Assembly (NCBI RefSeq): GCF_900129405.1
Contig: NZ_FQVQ01000006.1
Coordinates: 109,415 to 173,414 of the forward strand
Source of the DNA: Flavobacterium fontis
Lineage (GTDB): Bacteria > Bacteroidota > Bacteroidia > Flavobacteriales > Flavobacteriaceae
Direction: 5' to 3'
DNA length: 64,000 nt
In this document: piece by piece, positions 9,978 to 18,844 of the stretch
Position numbering within the stretch: position 1 is the first letter of the stretch
Layout of the letters: each line of letters opens with the position of its first letter
The notes under the pieces: model-generated
Seen by the model: only the letters and a program-made list of their open reading frames with translations
Databases searched by the model: none
What the model was told of the DNA's origin: nothing
Translations under genes and position numbers: made by a program

Positions 9978-11227
9978 AACGAATAAGTGGTTTTTTGGGA
10001 TTGCTTTTTTTGCTCTCGTGTGCCTCAAAACCTTTTGAAAATAAACGTATTGCTATGACTGCAGCTGAATTATTAGGAAATCCAAACTATCCCGCACTGT
10101 GTTACGGTGGTTATCGTACTACCACACGTGAACAAGTGCCAACAGTTGCCGAAATTAAAGAGGATTTGCGAATATTGGCCGCCATGCAAATCAAAGTCTT
10201 GCGTACCTACAACGTGCATTATGCCGAAGCCGAACATCTCTTGCAAGCGATTCGGGAACTCCAAAAAGAGCAGCCCCGTTTTGAAATGTATGTGATGTTG
10301 GGCGCTTGGATCGATTGTAAAAATGCCTGGACAGCAGCAGCCCCGATCCATCACGAAGAGAGCGAACGAAATGCCGTTGAAATTAAGGAGGCGGTGCGAC
10401 TCACGCAAGCCTATCCTGAAATTGTAAAGATTATTGCAGTGGGGAACGAAGCGATGGTGCATTGGGCCTCAGCGTATTATGTTACCCCCAATATCATTTT
10501 GAAATGGGTCAATCATTTGCAAGCCCTAAAGAAGGAAGGGAAACTACCCGCTTCGTTGTGGATTACGTCTTCCGATAATTTTGCCTCCTGGGGCGGAGGG
10601 GATAGTGCCTATCATAATGCCGATTTGAATGCTTTGATTCATGCCGTCGACTATATTTCGTTGCACACCTATCCCATGCACGACACTCATTACAATCCCG
10701 TTTTTTGGGGCGTTACCGAAAAAGAACAAAGCCTGTCACTAACCACGCAAGTTGATTCACTGATGTATAAGTCGGTGCGATATGCCCAAGCGCAATACCA
10801 AGCCGTAGTGCGTTATATGCAATCAACGGGAGCTCAAAAACCCGTGCACATTGGTGAAACGGGTTGGGCAACCTACTCCAACGAACAGTACGGAGCTTCG
10901 GGTTCGCGCGCTACCGATGAGTATAAATCGGGTAAATATTATCAAGCGATTCGCGAATGGACTACCCGTGAAAAAATAGCTTGTTTTTACTTTGAGGCTT
11001 TTGACGAGCATTGGAAAGATGCCCAAAATCCTGGAGGATCAGAAAATCATTTTGGATTGTTTACCCGCGAGGGACAAGCTAAGTATGCACTGTGGCCTTT
11101 GGTTGATCAAGGGGTATTCAACGGTTTACAACGCAATGGAAATCCGATTTCAAAAACCTACCAAGGGAAGCTTTCAACGCTAATGCAAGAGGTGAAACTT
11201 CCTCAAATCCCTGAAATGCAACGCTAA
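9974..11227 (+). CDS. GH17 family beta-1,3-glucanase lipoprotein
   Basis: A 417-aa lipoprotein (signal ending FLLSC). The GH17 (alpha/beta)8 core is recognisable from IKVLRTYNVHY, the acid/base motif IAVGNEAM with E159, YISLHTYPMH, and the nucleophile motif HIGETGWAT with E295, followed by CFYFEAFDEHWKD. The start overlaps the phosphorylase stop by four bases. GH17 enzymes hydrolyse internal beta-1,3-glucan bonds with retention; some transglycosylate. As an exported lipoprotein it differs from the two cytoplasmic GH17 domains encoded further down the operon and probably trims glucan before import. Confidence 0.88.
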   Translation: MKRISGFLGLLFLLSCASKPFENKRIAMTAAELLGNPNYPALCYGGYRTTTREQVPTVAEIKEDLRILAAMQIKVLRTYNVHYAEAEHLLQAIRELQKEQPRFEMYVMLGAWIDCKNAWTAAAPIHHEESERNAVEIKEAVRLTQAYPEIVKIIAVGNEAMVHWASAYYVTPNIILKWVNHLQALKKEGKLPASLWITSSDNFASWGGGDSAYHNADLNALIHAVDYISLHTYPMHDTHYNPVFWGVTEKEQSLSLTTQVDSLMYKSVRYAQAQYQAVVRYMQSTGAQKPVHIGETGWATYSNEQYGASGSRATDEYKSGKYYQAIREWTTREKIACFYFEAFDEHWKDAQNPGGSENHFGLFTREGQAKYALWPLVDQGVFNGLQRNGNPISKTYQGKLSTLMQEVKLPQIPEMQR

Positions 11228-12742
11228 ATGAAGTCTTTTTATGCTACATATCACCGTTGTTTAATCTATTCCATGTACTGTTTTATGGCTACATTACTCA
11301 GTTGTTCAGGAAGTCAGAAATTAGCGTGTACCGTTTATGAAACATCGGCGCAAGGAAAGGCTTTGACCCCTGTAGATACATTTGAACCTACCACTTCACC
11401 ACCGATTACTGTAGTGCTTCAACCCAAAGAACGTTTTCAAACCATTACGGGATTTGGCGGATCGTTTACCGAAGCTGCTGCCTCAGTCCTTCACGGATTG
11501 AGTCCGGCCAATCAAAAAATGGTTTTGGAGGCTTATTTTGGTGAGGAAGGAGCCCAGTATTCGTTGACGCGAACGCATATCGCTTCTTGTGATTTTTCAA
11601 GACAGAATTACACCTATGCGCCCGTAGCTGGGGATGTTAATTTGACGCAATTTTCGATTGAACCCGATCGCGCCGATTTGATTCCCATGATCAAAGCTGC
11701 ACAAGCGCTTTCAAAAGAGGGCTTTAAAATTATCGCTTCCCCTTGGACTTCTCCCCCGTGGATGAAAGACAATAAAAGTTATGTTGGGGGCAAATTATTA
11801 CCCGAATACCAACCGGCCTTCGCCTTGTATTTTTCAAAATATTTAGAGGCCTATCAAGCCGAAGGAATTCCGATTTGGGGGGTGACGGTGATAAATGAAC
11901 CACACGGTAACGGCAATAACTGGGAAAGTACCTTGTTTTCGCCTGAAGAAATGACCCAATTTGTACAACACCATCTTGGCCCACATTTGGAGCAAAAAGG
12001 GTGGGGTAATGTCAATATTTTGGGATACGATCAAAACCGTGCAGGCTTGCCCGAATGGGTCGATGCGATGTTTCGCGATGAGGCTACGTCAAAGTATTTT
12101 GCGGGCACTGCCATTCATTGGTATGAAAGTACCTACGATTATTTTCCAAAAGCTTTGCAATATGCGCATCAGAAAGCGCCTTCAAAATATTTAATTGAAA
12201 CCGAGGGCTGTATCGATTCGGAGGTTCCACATTGGAAAGACGATGCTTGGTATTGGCAAAAAGAAGCCACCGATTGGGGCTGGGATTGGGCCGCACCGCA
12301 TGAAAAATATTTGCATCCGAAGTATGCACCGGTGCATCGCTATGCTACTGATATTATTGGGTGTTTGAACAACTGGGTTGACGGTTGGATTGATTGGAAC
12401 ATGATTCTCGATCGCCAAGGCGGCCCCAACTGGTTTAAAAACTGGTGTGTAGCGCCCATTATTGCCGATCCTCAAACCGATGAGGTGTACAAAACGCCCT
12501 TGTATTATGTGATGGCGCATTTCAGCAAATTCATGCGTCCAGGGGCTGTAAAAATTGGATGCTCGATAACTTCCAATACAGTTATGGCAACGGCAGTTCA
12601 AAATCCGGATGGTTCCATTGCTGTGGCCATTTTTAATCCCACAGCCGAAAAACACACCCTAGCCATTCATTTGAATACAAAACAAACAATGATTTCAATT
12701 GATAAAGAGGCACTACAAACGATTGTAATCAAACCAAACTAA
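11228..12742 (+). CDS. GH30 family glucanase lipoprotein (probable beta-1,6-glucosidic activity)
   Basis: A 504-aa protein with a lipoprotein signal (TLLSC, Cys26). The GH30 signature is strong: QTITGFGGSFTEAAA, YSLTRTHIASCDFS, ASPWTSPPWMKDN, acid/base E224 in VINEPHGNGN, and nucleophile E326 in IETEGC. A C-terminal beta-sandwich (residues about 430-504) completes the usual GH30 two-domain form. It begins one base after the previous stop. Members of this family include glucosylceramidase-like beta-glucosidases and endo-beta-1,6-glucanases. Beside GH16 and GH17 enzymes, removal of beta-1,6-linked glucose branches from laminarin is the most likely role. The subfamily was not determined. Confidence 0.88.
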   Translation: MKSFYATYHRCLIYSMYCFMATLLSCSGSQKLACTVYETSAQGKALTPVDTFEPTTSPPITVVLQPKERFQTITGFGGSFTEAAASVLHGLSPANQKMVLEAYFGEEGAQYSLTRTHIASCDFSRQNYTYAPVAGDVNLTQFSIEPDRADLIPMIKAAQALSKEGFKIIASPWTSPPWMKDNKSYVGGKLLPEYQPAFALYFSKYLEAYQAEGIPIWGVTVINEPHGNGNNWESTLFSPEEMTQFVQHHLGPHLEQKGWGNVNILGYDQNRAGLPEWVDAMFRDEATSKYFAGTAIHWYESTYDYFPKALQYAHQKAPSKYLIETEGCIDSEVPHWKDDAWYWQKEATDWGWDWAAPHEKYLHPKYAPVHRYATDIIGCLNNWVDGWIDWNMILDRQGGPNWFKNWCVAPIIADPQTDEVYKTPLYYVMAHFSKFMRPGAVKIGCSITSNTVMATAVQNPDGSIAVAIFNPTAEKHTLAIHLNTKQTMISIDKEALQTIVIKPN

Positions 12743-12768
12743 GGCACTAATTTATAAACAAAACCACT

Positions 12769-15114
12769 ATGTCAACGATTAATTCATCTTCATCAGGAAA
12801 AGTACCCATGGGGCAAAAAATTGCCTTTGGACTGGGTATGCTAGCCAATCAAATGTTTCCTGCTATGATTGGTATTTTTACCGTTGTGTTAATTGAAAAC
12901 ATAGGGTTTAGTGGTTTGTTGTTGGGTCTAACGTATTTCATTCCAAAGTTTTATGATGCCTTGTTTGACTTAGTCATGGGCTATGTGAGTGATAATACAA
13001 AGTCTAAATGGGGGAGAAGACGGCAATATGTGTTGGCGGGAGCTATAATTTTAGGGATTTCTTTTGCGCTCATGTGGCAATTGTATGCCGAAAACGGGGT
13101 AACCTATAATTTCTGGTATTTTTTGATCGTTTCATTAATTTTTTACTCTGGATTGACCATTTTTAGTATTCCCTATGTTGCCATGGGCTATGAAATGAGT
13201 GACGATTTTCATGAACGGACCAATATTATGGCCACGTCTCAACTCATAGGGCAATTGGCATGGGTGGTAGCCCCTTGGTTTTGGGTAATCATGGCCGATA
13301 AAACATTGTTTCCTTCCAGTGACGTTGCGGTGCGTACCCTCGCCGTTTATGTGGCTATAGGGTGTGCGATTTTGGCAGCAATTCCCGCCCTCTTTATTCC
13401 TAGTAAATCAACGCTGAATGAAAATTACAGTCCCATCGATTTTAAAGGTATCCTTGGAAGTTTTGGGGAAATAAAAGAAGGATTAAAGGCATCGATTGAA
13501 ATTAAACCCTTTCGTAAAATTTGTATTGCAACCTTTTTAATTTTTAATGCTTTTCAAACTACAGCCGGATTTTCCTACTTCATCATTAAATATTATCTGT
13601 TTAAAGGTAATGAGAATGGGTTTGGCTTGTGGCCTACTTTATTTGGTTGTGTGGGCGCTGTAATTACAACCCTTGTGGTTATTCCGATAGTTGCTTTCAT
13701 GTCAAAAAAAATGGGGAAGAAGAAAGCTTTTTTGGTTTCACAAGGAATCTCCGTAATCGGTTATATTTTACTATACCTTTTGTTTGTGCCCGGAAAACCC
13801 TATCTCTTTTTGTTTGCCTTACCTTTTTTCTCCTTTGGAATAGGGAGTTTATTTACCTTAATGATGTCCATGACCTCTGATGTAATTGATATTGACGAAC
13901 TCAATACAGGCAAAAGAAGAGAAGGAACATTGGGTGCTATTTACTGGTGGATGGTAAAATTTGGGACAGCCGTAGCAGGATTGTTGAGTGGATTAATTCT
14001 TTCTTTAGTGGCCTTTCAATCCAATGCTGCTACCCAAACCGATGAAACCATGTTTTGGTTGCGTATTTTCTTTGTAGGGATTCCAATTCTAGGCACTTCA
14101 GTTGCCATTTGGGTGATGAAAGATTACGATATCGATGAGGTAAAATCACGAGCTGTTCGCGCGATTTTGGATCAACGAAAACAAAAACCAAAAAATTATT
14201 CATCGGCCTATCTTTCAGGAAAATTAGTTTCATTGCTCAAAAGCGGTTCTATCAATACCAACGTTGATCAGGAATTGAATCGTAAAAGCGAAGCCGAATT
14301 AAGAGCACTTTTTTCAGATACGTTGCATTACGGATTGCATGGATTATGTTTCAGTCCGTATCTAGAAAATCAAAAAGCGGGGGATATTCTCACGGAAGAT
14401 CAAATACAAAGACGTATCGACATTATTGCCCCGTACACCCACTGGGTACGCTCTTTTTCATGTACCGACGGGAATGAGTTAATTCCTCAACTAGCCCATC
14501 AAAAGGGGTTAAAAACCATGGTTGGCGCCTGGATCAGTAACAATAGAGAACGGAACGAAATTGAAATAGAAACGTTAATCAAACTTGGAAAATCGGGTTT
14601 GGTTGATATTGCAGCCGTTGGAAATGAGGTATTGCACCGTGAAGAAATTTCAGAGCAAGAATTGATGGGGTACATCCACCGGGTGAAAGAGGCACTCCCC
14701 GATATTCCTGTGGGTTGTGTAGATGCCTATTACCAATTTTTAGATCGACCCGACTTAATTTCAAGTTGTGATGTATTGCTTGTGAACTTCTATCCTTTTT
14801 GGGAAGGGGCAAATAATGATTATGCTGTTTCCTATTTGCAAAGCATGTTAGCGATGACACAAAAAGTTGCCCAAGGAAAGAAAATTATCATCGCAGAAAC
14901 CGGTTGGCCTAGTAAAGGGGAGACCGTTAGTGAGGCAATTCCCTCGGAAATCAATGCCATGAAGTACTTTTTAGTCTCTCAAAAATGGGCCAATAAACAC
15001 AATATTGATGTATTCCATTTTTCTTCTTTTGATGAAATGTGGAAAGTGGAACAAGAGGGCGAAGTAGGAACTGCATGGGGTATTTGGGATAAAAATGAAA
15101 AAGTAAAATTCTAA
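12769..15114 (+). CDS. GPH-type sugar transporter fused to a C-terminal GH17 domain
   Basis: A 781-aa fusion in one uninterrupted frame. Residues 1 to about 455 are a 12-helix glycoside-pentoside-hexuronide (MFS_2) transporter: KIAFGLGMLANQM start, YVSDNTKSKWGRRRQY loop, MTSDVIDIDELNTGKRREGTLGA near residue 370. A charged linker (about 460-510) leads into a full GH17 domain (about 515-781) with acid/base E620 (AAVGNEVLHR) and nucleophile E710 (IIAETGWPS), ending FHFSSFDEMWKVE. Both termini of GPH transporters face the cytoplasm, so the hydrolase should sit at the inner mouth of the importer. The GH17 part is closely similar to the next gene, suggesting duplication. It is the only inner-membrane sugar transporter of the operon. 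Confidence 0.9.
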   Translation: MSTINSSSSGKVPMGQKIAFGLGMLANQMFPAMIGIFTVVLIENIGFSGLLLGLTYFIPKFYDALFDLVMGYVSDNTKSKWGRRRQYVLAGAIILGISFALMWQLYAENGVTYNFWYFLIVSLIFYSGLTIFSIPYVAMGYEMSDDFHERTNIMATSQLIGQLAWVVAPWFWVIMADKTLFPSSDVAVRTLAVYVAIGCAILAAIPALFIPSKSTLNENYSPIDFKGILGSFGEIKEGLKASIEIKPFRKICIATFLIFNAFQTTAGFSYFIIKYYLFKGNENGFGLWPTLFGCVGAVITTLVVIPIVAFMSKKMGKKKAFLVSQGISVIGYILLYLLFVPGKPYLFLFALPFFSFGIGSLFTLMMSMTSDVIDIDELNTGKRREGTLGAIYWWMVKFGTAVAGLLSGLILSLVAFQSNAATQTDETMFWLRIFFVGIPILGTSVAIWVMKDYDIDEVKSRAVRAILDQRKQKPKNYSSAYLSGKLVSLLKSGSINTNVDQELNRKSEAELRALFSDTLHYGLHGLCFSPYLENQKAGDILTEDQIQRRIDIIAPYTHWVRSFSCTDGNELIPQLAHQKGLKTMVGAWISNNRERNEIEIETLIKLGKSGLVDIAAVGNEVLHREEISEQELMGYIHRVKEALPDIPVGCVDAYYQFLDRPDLISSCDVLLVNFYPFWEGANNDYAVSYLQSMLAMTQKVAQGKKIIIAETGWPSKGETVSEAIPSEINAMKYFLVSQKWANKHNIDVFHFSSFDEMWKVEQEGEVGTAWGIWDKNEKVKF

Positions 15115-15124
15115 AAACATTTTT

Positions 15125-16066
15125 ATGTCATATAGAGAAGGACACCATTTTTCGTTAAACGAAGGGAACCACGAAGCGAACGCAATACCATCGTTTCAAG
15201 ACTATAAACCTCTTGACATCAATTTCAATGACGTAGCTCCTATTAAATTGAAATCGATATGGCAGGAGACATTAGCACAAGGAATCTATGGCATTTGCTT
15301 CAGTCTTTATGCCGAAGGTCAGCGCCCCGGGGATGCTATAGATGCCGAACAAGTGAATCGACGCATTCAAATCGTAAAACCCTATGTCAAAGCGATTCGC
15401 TCTTTCTCAACTATAGAAGGCAACGAACATATTCCACGTATTGCTCATGAAAATGGGATGCAAACTTTAGTTGGGGCATGGTTGGGTTCGGATTTAGAAA
15501 AAAATGAGCGCGAGATTGCCTCCTTGATTGCTTTAGCGCATAAAGGGTGTGTGAGCATTGCTGCCGTTGGGAATGAAGTCTTGTATCGAAACGACCTTAC
15601 TGAAGAACAATTGATCGCCTATATTCTTCGGGTTCGGGAAGCCTTGCCGCCTTCAATACCGGTTGGGTATGTGGATGCCTATTACGAGTTTTCGCATCGA
15701 CCTGCCCTCACAGAAGTCTGTGATGTGGTATTGGCCAATTGTTATCCTTATTGGGAAGGTTGTCCCATTGAATACGCTCTTTCGCACATGCAAAGTATGT
15801 ATTATGGTGCCAAAGTGGCAGGGAAAGGGAAACCTGTCATCATTACCGAAACCGGTTGGCCGAGTGCTGGAGGAGCCTTGCGCGGTGCCGTGGCTTCTGC
15901 TGAAAATGCGATTCGTTATTTTATTGAAGCACAACATTGGGCCCGTGAAGCGCAAATTCCCATGTATTACTTTTCTTCGTTTGATGAATCTTGGAAAGTA
16001 GGGGCAGAAGGCGATGTGGGGGCTTATTGGGGACTTTGGGATGCCCAGGAACAATTAAAATTTTAA
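15125..16066 (+). CDS. Cytoplasmic GH17 family beta-1,3-glucanase/glucosidase
   Basis: A 313-aa GH17 domain without signal peptide. Acid/base E151 lies in AAVGNEVLYR and nucleophile E242 in IITETGWPS; it ends in MYYFSSFDESWKVGAEGD. It is the standalone relative of the GH17 half of the preceding fusion, with the same order of motifs and about the same length, and starts 10 bp after it. The lack of an export signal places it in the cytoplasm, where it would act on imported beta-1,3-glucooligosaccharides together with the phosphorylase. The short N-terminal extension (residues 1-40) is not part of the family core. Confidence 0.88.
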   Translation: MSYREGHHFSLNEGNHEANAIPSFQDYKPLDINFNDVAPIKLKSIWQETLAQGIYGICFSLYAEGQRPGDAIDAEQVNRRIQIVKPYVKAIRSFSTIEGNEHIPRIAHENGMQTLVGAWLGSDLEKNEREIASLIALAHKGCVSIAAVGNEVLYRNDLTEEQLIAYILRVREALPPSIPVGYVDAYYEFSHRPALTEVCDVVLANCYPYWEGCPIEYALSHMQSMYYGAKVAGKGKPVIITETGWPSAGGALRGAVASAENAIRYFIEAQHWAREAQIPMYYFSSFDESWKVGAEGDVGAYWGLWDAQEQLKF

Positions 16067-16093
16067 CCGAACCCCAAAAATATCAAAAATGCT

Positions 16094-17797
16094 ATGAAAA
16101 GAAAATTACATTGCCTATTACTGTGGAGCCTTTTGGCTTTGGTTCAAACGGGTTACGCCCAATTGGATGTTATTTATAATGATTTGGTCTGGTCGGATGA
16201 ATTTGACACCAACGGAGCTGTGAACAGTGCAAAATGGCACCATCAAACACAAATCCCTCCGGGCGGTAATTGGTACAATGGCGAGGTGCAACATTATACC
16301 AACCGACTGGATAATTCCTTTGTTTCTAATGGAAATTTACATATCGTGGCCAAGCGGGAAACTTTCACCGATCAAAATGTGACGAAGCTGTTCACCTCTG
16401 CGCGACTCAATTCAAAATTTGCCTTCACCTACGGGCGTGTAGATATTCGTGCCAAAGCACCAAACGCGCAAGGAACTTGGCCTGCCTTATGGTTGCTGGG
16501 TCGGAATATCAATGAAGACGGTGGTTTTTTTGATGCCGTATATGGCAATACGAGTTGGCCTGCCTGTGGTGAAATTGACATTATGGAGCATGGTATTTTC
16601 CCCAATCAACCGCTGAATTATATTGGAGCCGCGATTCACACTCCCTCCTCATTTGGAAATACGATCAACAAAGGGGGGATTCAAGCATCTGATATCGCCC
16701 AAAATTACCATGTGTATTCGATGAATTGGTCGCCCAATCAAATTACGTTTTTATTGGATGGCGTGGCTTATTATACCTACAATCCTGCCGTAAAAAACGC
16801 GAGTACATGGCCATTTAACGCCGAGCAGTACCTATTGTTAAATATTGCAATGGGAGGCTTTGCAGGAAGTATTCCTTCGAGTTATACACAAACGTCAATG
16901 ATCATTGATTATGTTCGTGTCTACCAAAATACGGTCCCTGATACGGCAGCGCCGCTCAATTTTACTGCAACTGTAGGGGCTGTGACGAGTTCAACTATCC
17001 AATTGTTATTGAATGCAACCGACAATTCTGGAACGGTGTCCTACACGATTACTTATCCTGGGGGAACTCCTCAAACGGTGTTTGGTACGTCGGGACAACA
17101 ACGTTCGGTGACAATGGCTAACCTCACCCCCAATACGCCTTATACCTTTACCATTACCGCATCGGATGCCAGTGGAAATCAAGCCGCCAACAATCCGCAG
17201 CAGGTCAATGTTTCTACTGTGCCCGTTCAAGGATGTGCAGGAACCAGCAATGAAGCGCAACAAGGAACATTTACCACGGGATATAATTATTTGTTTGAAA
17301 CATTCGGCACCGATGTTCGCATCACTTTTGAACTGTTAGATACCGGACGCGTCGGCTTAGTGGCCTTGTTATGGCGTCAAAGTCCTTTTACCGAATTTCA
17401 AATGACCAATACAACGGGACAAACATTCACGTATACGTTAACGGGACAAACGCCAGGCGCAACCATCAATTATGCGGTAAAGTTTGCCTATGCTGGGGGA
17501 CTTTCGGTTACCCGTTATTTTTCGTATGTGGTGGGGAGCAATTGCGCCTTAGAATTGTCGAGTCCCGACGCATTATCGTTTCAAGTATTGAATCCAGCGT
17601 CACACGAATTGCTGCTTCAAGCCTCATTACCCATCGACAAAGTGGCTATTCATGATATGATGGGGCAAGAGGTTTTAACAGCCTACACCGCTACCAATCG
17701 CATTCCAATTCAGGCGCTAGCCCCGGGATTGTATTTGGTGACCGTTTATGCAGAAGGGCAGAAGCGTACCCAAAAAGTGGTCATCACCCAACCATAG
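16094..17797 (+). CDS. Secreted GH16 endo-beta-1,3-glucanase with FN3 domain and T9SS type A sorting tail
   Basis: A 567-aa protein with a signal peptide (ending GYAQ near residue 23). Residues about 30-275 are GH16, with GRVDIRAKAPNAQGTWPALW and the catalytic GEIDIMEHG box (E160 and E165), ending DYVRVYQN. Residues about 285-375 are a fibronectin type III domain, followed by a beta-rich module with Cys378 and Cys478. The last 80 residues are a Por secretion (type A) tail: FQVLNPASHELLLQ, VAIHDMMGQEV, LAPGLYLVTVYAEGQKRTQKVVI. It is therefore exported by the type IX system and attached to or released from the surface. It starts 27 bp after the cytoplasmic GH17 gene and closes the operon, with a terminator directly behind. 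Confidence 0.92.
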   Translation: MKRKLHCLLLWSLLALVQTGYAQLDVIYNDLVWSDEFDTNGAVNSAKWHHQTQIPPGGNWYNGEVQHYTNRLDNSFVSNGNLHIVAKRETFTDQNVTKLFTSARLNSKFAFTYGRVDIRAKAPNAQGTWPALWLLGRNINEDGGFFDAVYGNTSWPACGEIDIMEHGIFPNQPLNYIGAAIHTPSSFGNTINKGGIQASDIAQNYHVYSMNWSPNQITFLLDGVAYYTYNPAVKNASTWPFNAEQYLLLNIAMGGFAGSIPSSYTQTSMIIDYVRVYQNTVPDTAAPLNFTATVGAVTSSTIQLLLNATDNSGTVSYTITYPGGTPQTVFGTSGQQRSVTMANLTPNTPYTFTITASDASGNQAANNPQQVNVSTVPVQGCAGTSNEAQQGTFTTGYNYLFETFGTDVRITFELLDTGRVGLVALLWRQSPFTEFQMTNTTGQTFTYTLTGQTPGATINYAVKFAYAGGLSVTRYFSYVVGSNCALELSSPDALSFQVLNPASHELLLQASLPIDKVAIHDMMGQEVLTAYTATNRIPIQALAPGLYLVTVYAEGQKRTQKVVITQP

Positions 17798-17818
17798 CAG
17801 CGAATTTTATAAAAAATG

Positions 17819-17865
17819 AATCCCAAAGTAACGTGGTTTCCGCCGCTTTATTTTGGGATTTTTTC
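17819..17865 (+). terminator. Rho-independent terminator of the beta-glucan operon
   Basis: AATCCCAAA pairs with TTTGGGATT across a 24-base GC-richer loop and is followed by a T-run. It lies 21 bp after the stop of the last GH16 gene. Confidence 0.75.
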
Positions 17866-17894
17866 GTGCAATATGTTAATTTATCGAAAGAAAC

Positions 17895-17926
17895 TTGCAT
17901 ATTAAAAAAATATTATATTAAATTTG
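17895..17926 (+). promoter_or_regulatory. Bacteroidota-type promoter upstream of the ECF sigma gene
   Basis: TTG at 17895 and TAAATTTG at 17919 are separated by 21 bases, which fits the TTG / TAnnTTTG consensus of the Bacteroidota primary sigma factor. The start codon of the sigma gene is about 95 bases downstream. Confidence 0.55.
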
Positions 17927-18021
17927 GCTATTACTTAACACCAAAATCTTTTGCCTATAGCGTAAAAAACTACTTTTTAGATTGACAACAGAAACAAAAA
18001 AATCACTAAAAAGGGTTCGCT

Positions 18022-18606
18022 ATGGCTACAACTCATCTCTCCGATTCTGTCTTAGTACAGCAATACATTGCAGGCAATGAAAATGCCTTGGCAATGTTAA
18101 TCAACCGGCATCAATCCAAAATCTATGGATTTATCTATTCCAAGTTACCCGATCGGGATGTAGCAGACGACATCTTTCAAGATACCTTTATCAAGGTAAT
18201 TAAAACGTTGAAATCGAATGCTTACAACGAGGAAGGGAAGTTTTTACCTTGGGTTATGCGTATTGCTCACAACCTTATTGTAGACCATTTTCGAAAAAAT
18301 AAGAAAATGCCTGTGGTGCGTGATACGGATGAATTTTCCATCTTTTCGGTCATCAAAGACGATTCCAAAACCATCGAAGGTTTGATGATCAGTCAGGTCA
18401 TTGAAGAGGATTTACGCCGAATCATCCAAGAATTACCAGCAGACCAAAAAGAGGTACTGGTGATGCGGATTTATCAGGACCTGAGTTTCAACGAAATTGC
18501 TGAAATTACAGGGGTAAGTATCAATACCGCGCTAGGAAGAATGCGCTATGCCCTGATGAACTTGCGCAAAGTGATTGAAAAAAATAAAATTATTTTAACC
18601 AATTAA
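18022..18606 (+). CDS. ECF-type RNA polymerase sigma factor
   Basis: A 194-aa sigma-70 family protein. Region 2 lies at about 25-95 (INRHQSKIYGFIYSKL, DVADDIFQDTFIKVIKTL, FLPWVMRIAHNLIVDHFR) and region 4 at about 130-190 (ELPADQKEVLVMRIYQDLSFNEIAEITGVS, ALGRMRYALMNLR). No anti-sigma factor is adjacent; instead a 47-aa protein follows, then convergent nth. In Flavobacteriaceae this sigma factor next to nth and bcp is a common arrangement as far as I recall. The genes it controls cannot be told from here. Confidence 0.93.
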   Translation: MATTHLSDSVLVQQYIAGNENALAMLINRHQSKIYGFIYSKLPDRDVADDIFQDTFIKVIKTLKSNAYNEEGKFLPWVMRIAHNLIVDHFRKNKKMPVVRDTDEFSIFSVIKDDSKTIEGLMISQVIEEDLRRIIQELPADQKEVLVMRIYQDLSFNEIAEITGVSINTALGRMRYALMNLRKVIEKNKIILTN

Positions 18607-18661
18607 CAATATTTGACGTACGGTAACGTTATAGATGAGAATAACACGCAAATTAACATCT

Positions 18662-18805
18662 ATGGCAAAACTTTACGCTCAAAAAGCCTTTTCGGGTCCG
18701 AAACGGTTGCCCAAAAAAGAAACGGTGCAGTTTTTACTGAATTATTCAAAAGCCTTGAAAATTGTAAAAACCAGCCGAATGAACTTCGAACTGATTACCA
18801 ATTAA
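18662..18805 (+). CDS. Small conserved protein (47 aa) downstream of the sigma factor
   Basis: An ATG at 18662 opens a 47-codon frame ending at TAA 18803-18805: basic N-terminus (MAKLYAQKAFSGPKRLP), then a helical core KKETVQFLLNYSKALKIVK and a tail ending NFELITN. The frame ends just before a strong terminator and follows the sigma gene by 55 bases, so it is probably the second cistron. I recall similar short proteins with a PKKET-FLL-YSKAL core at this position in other flavobacteria, which supports a real gene; function unknown. A longer TTG-initiated frame in another phase overlaps it (18613-18813) and looks spurious. Confidence 0.65.
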   Translation: MAKLYAQKAFSGPKRLPKKETVQFLLNYSKALKIVKTSRMNFELITN

Positions 18806-18812
18806 ATCCATG

Positions 18813-18844
18813 ATCCCGATAACGTGCATTATCGGGATTTTTTT
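18813..18844. terminator. Terminator between the 47-aa gene and nth
   Basis: A perfect 10-bp stem (ATCCCGATAA with TTATCGGGAT) around a 6-base loop, with a T-run on the plus strand. The stem includes the stop codon of the convergent nth gene, so it may also serve that strand. Confidence 0.85.

Noticed and set aside
12191..12655. 154-codon minus-strand ORF
   Set aside because: Antisense to the GH30 gene, whose catalytic motifs are intact.
18613..18813. 66-codon TTG-started ORF after the sigma gene
   Set aside because: Overlaps the better 47-codon ATG frame and lacks a plausible protein sequence.
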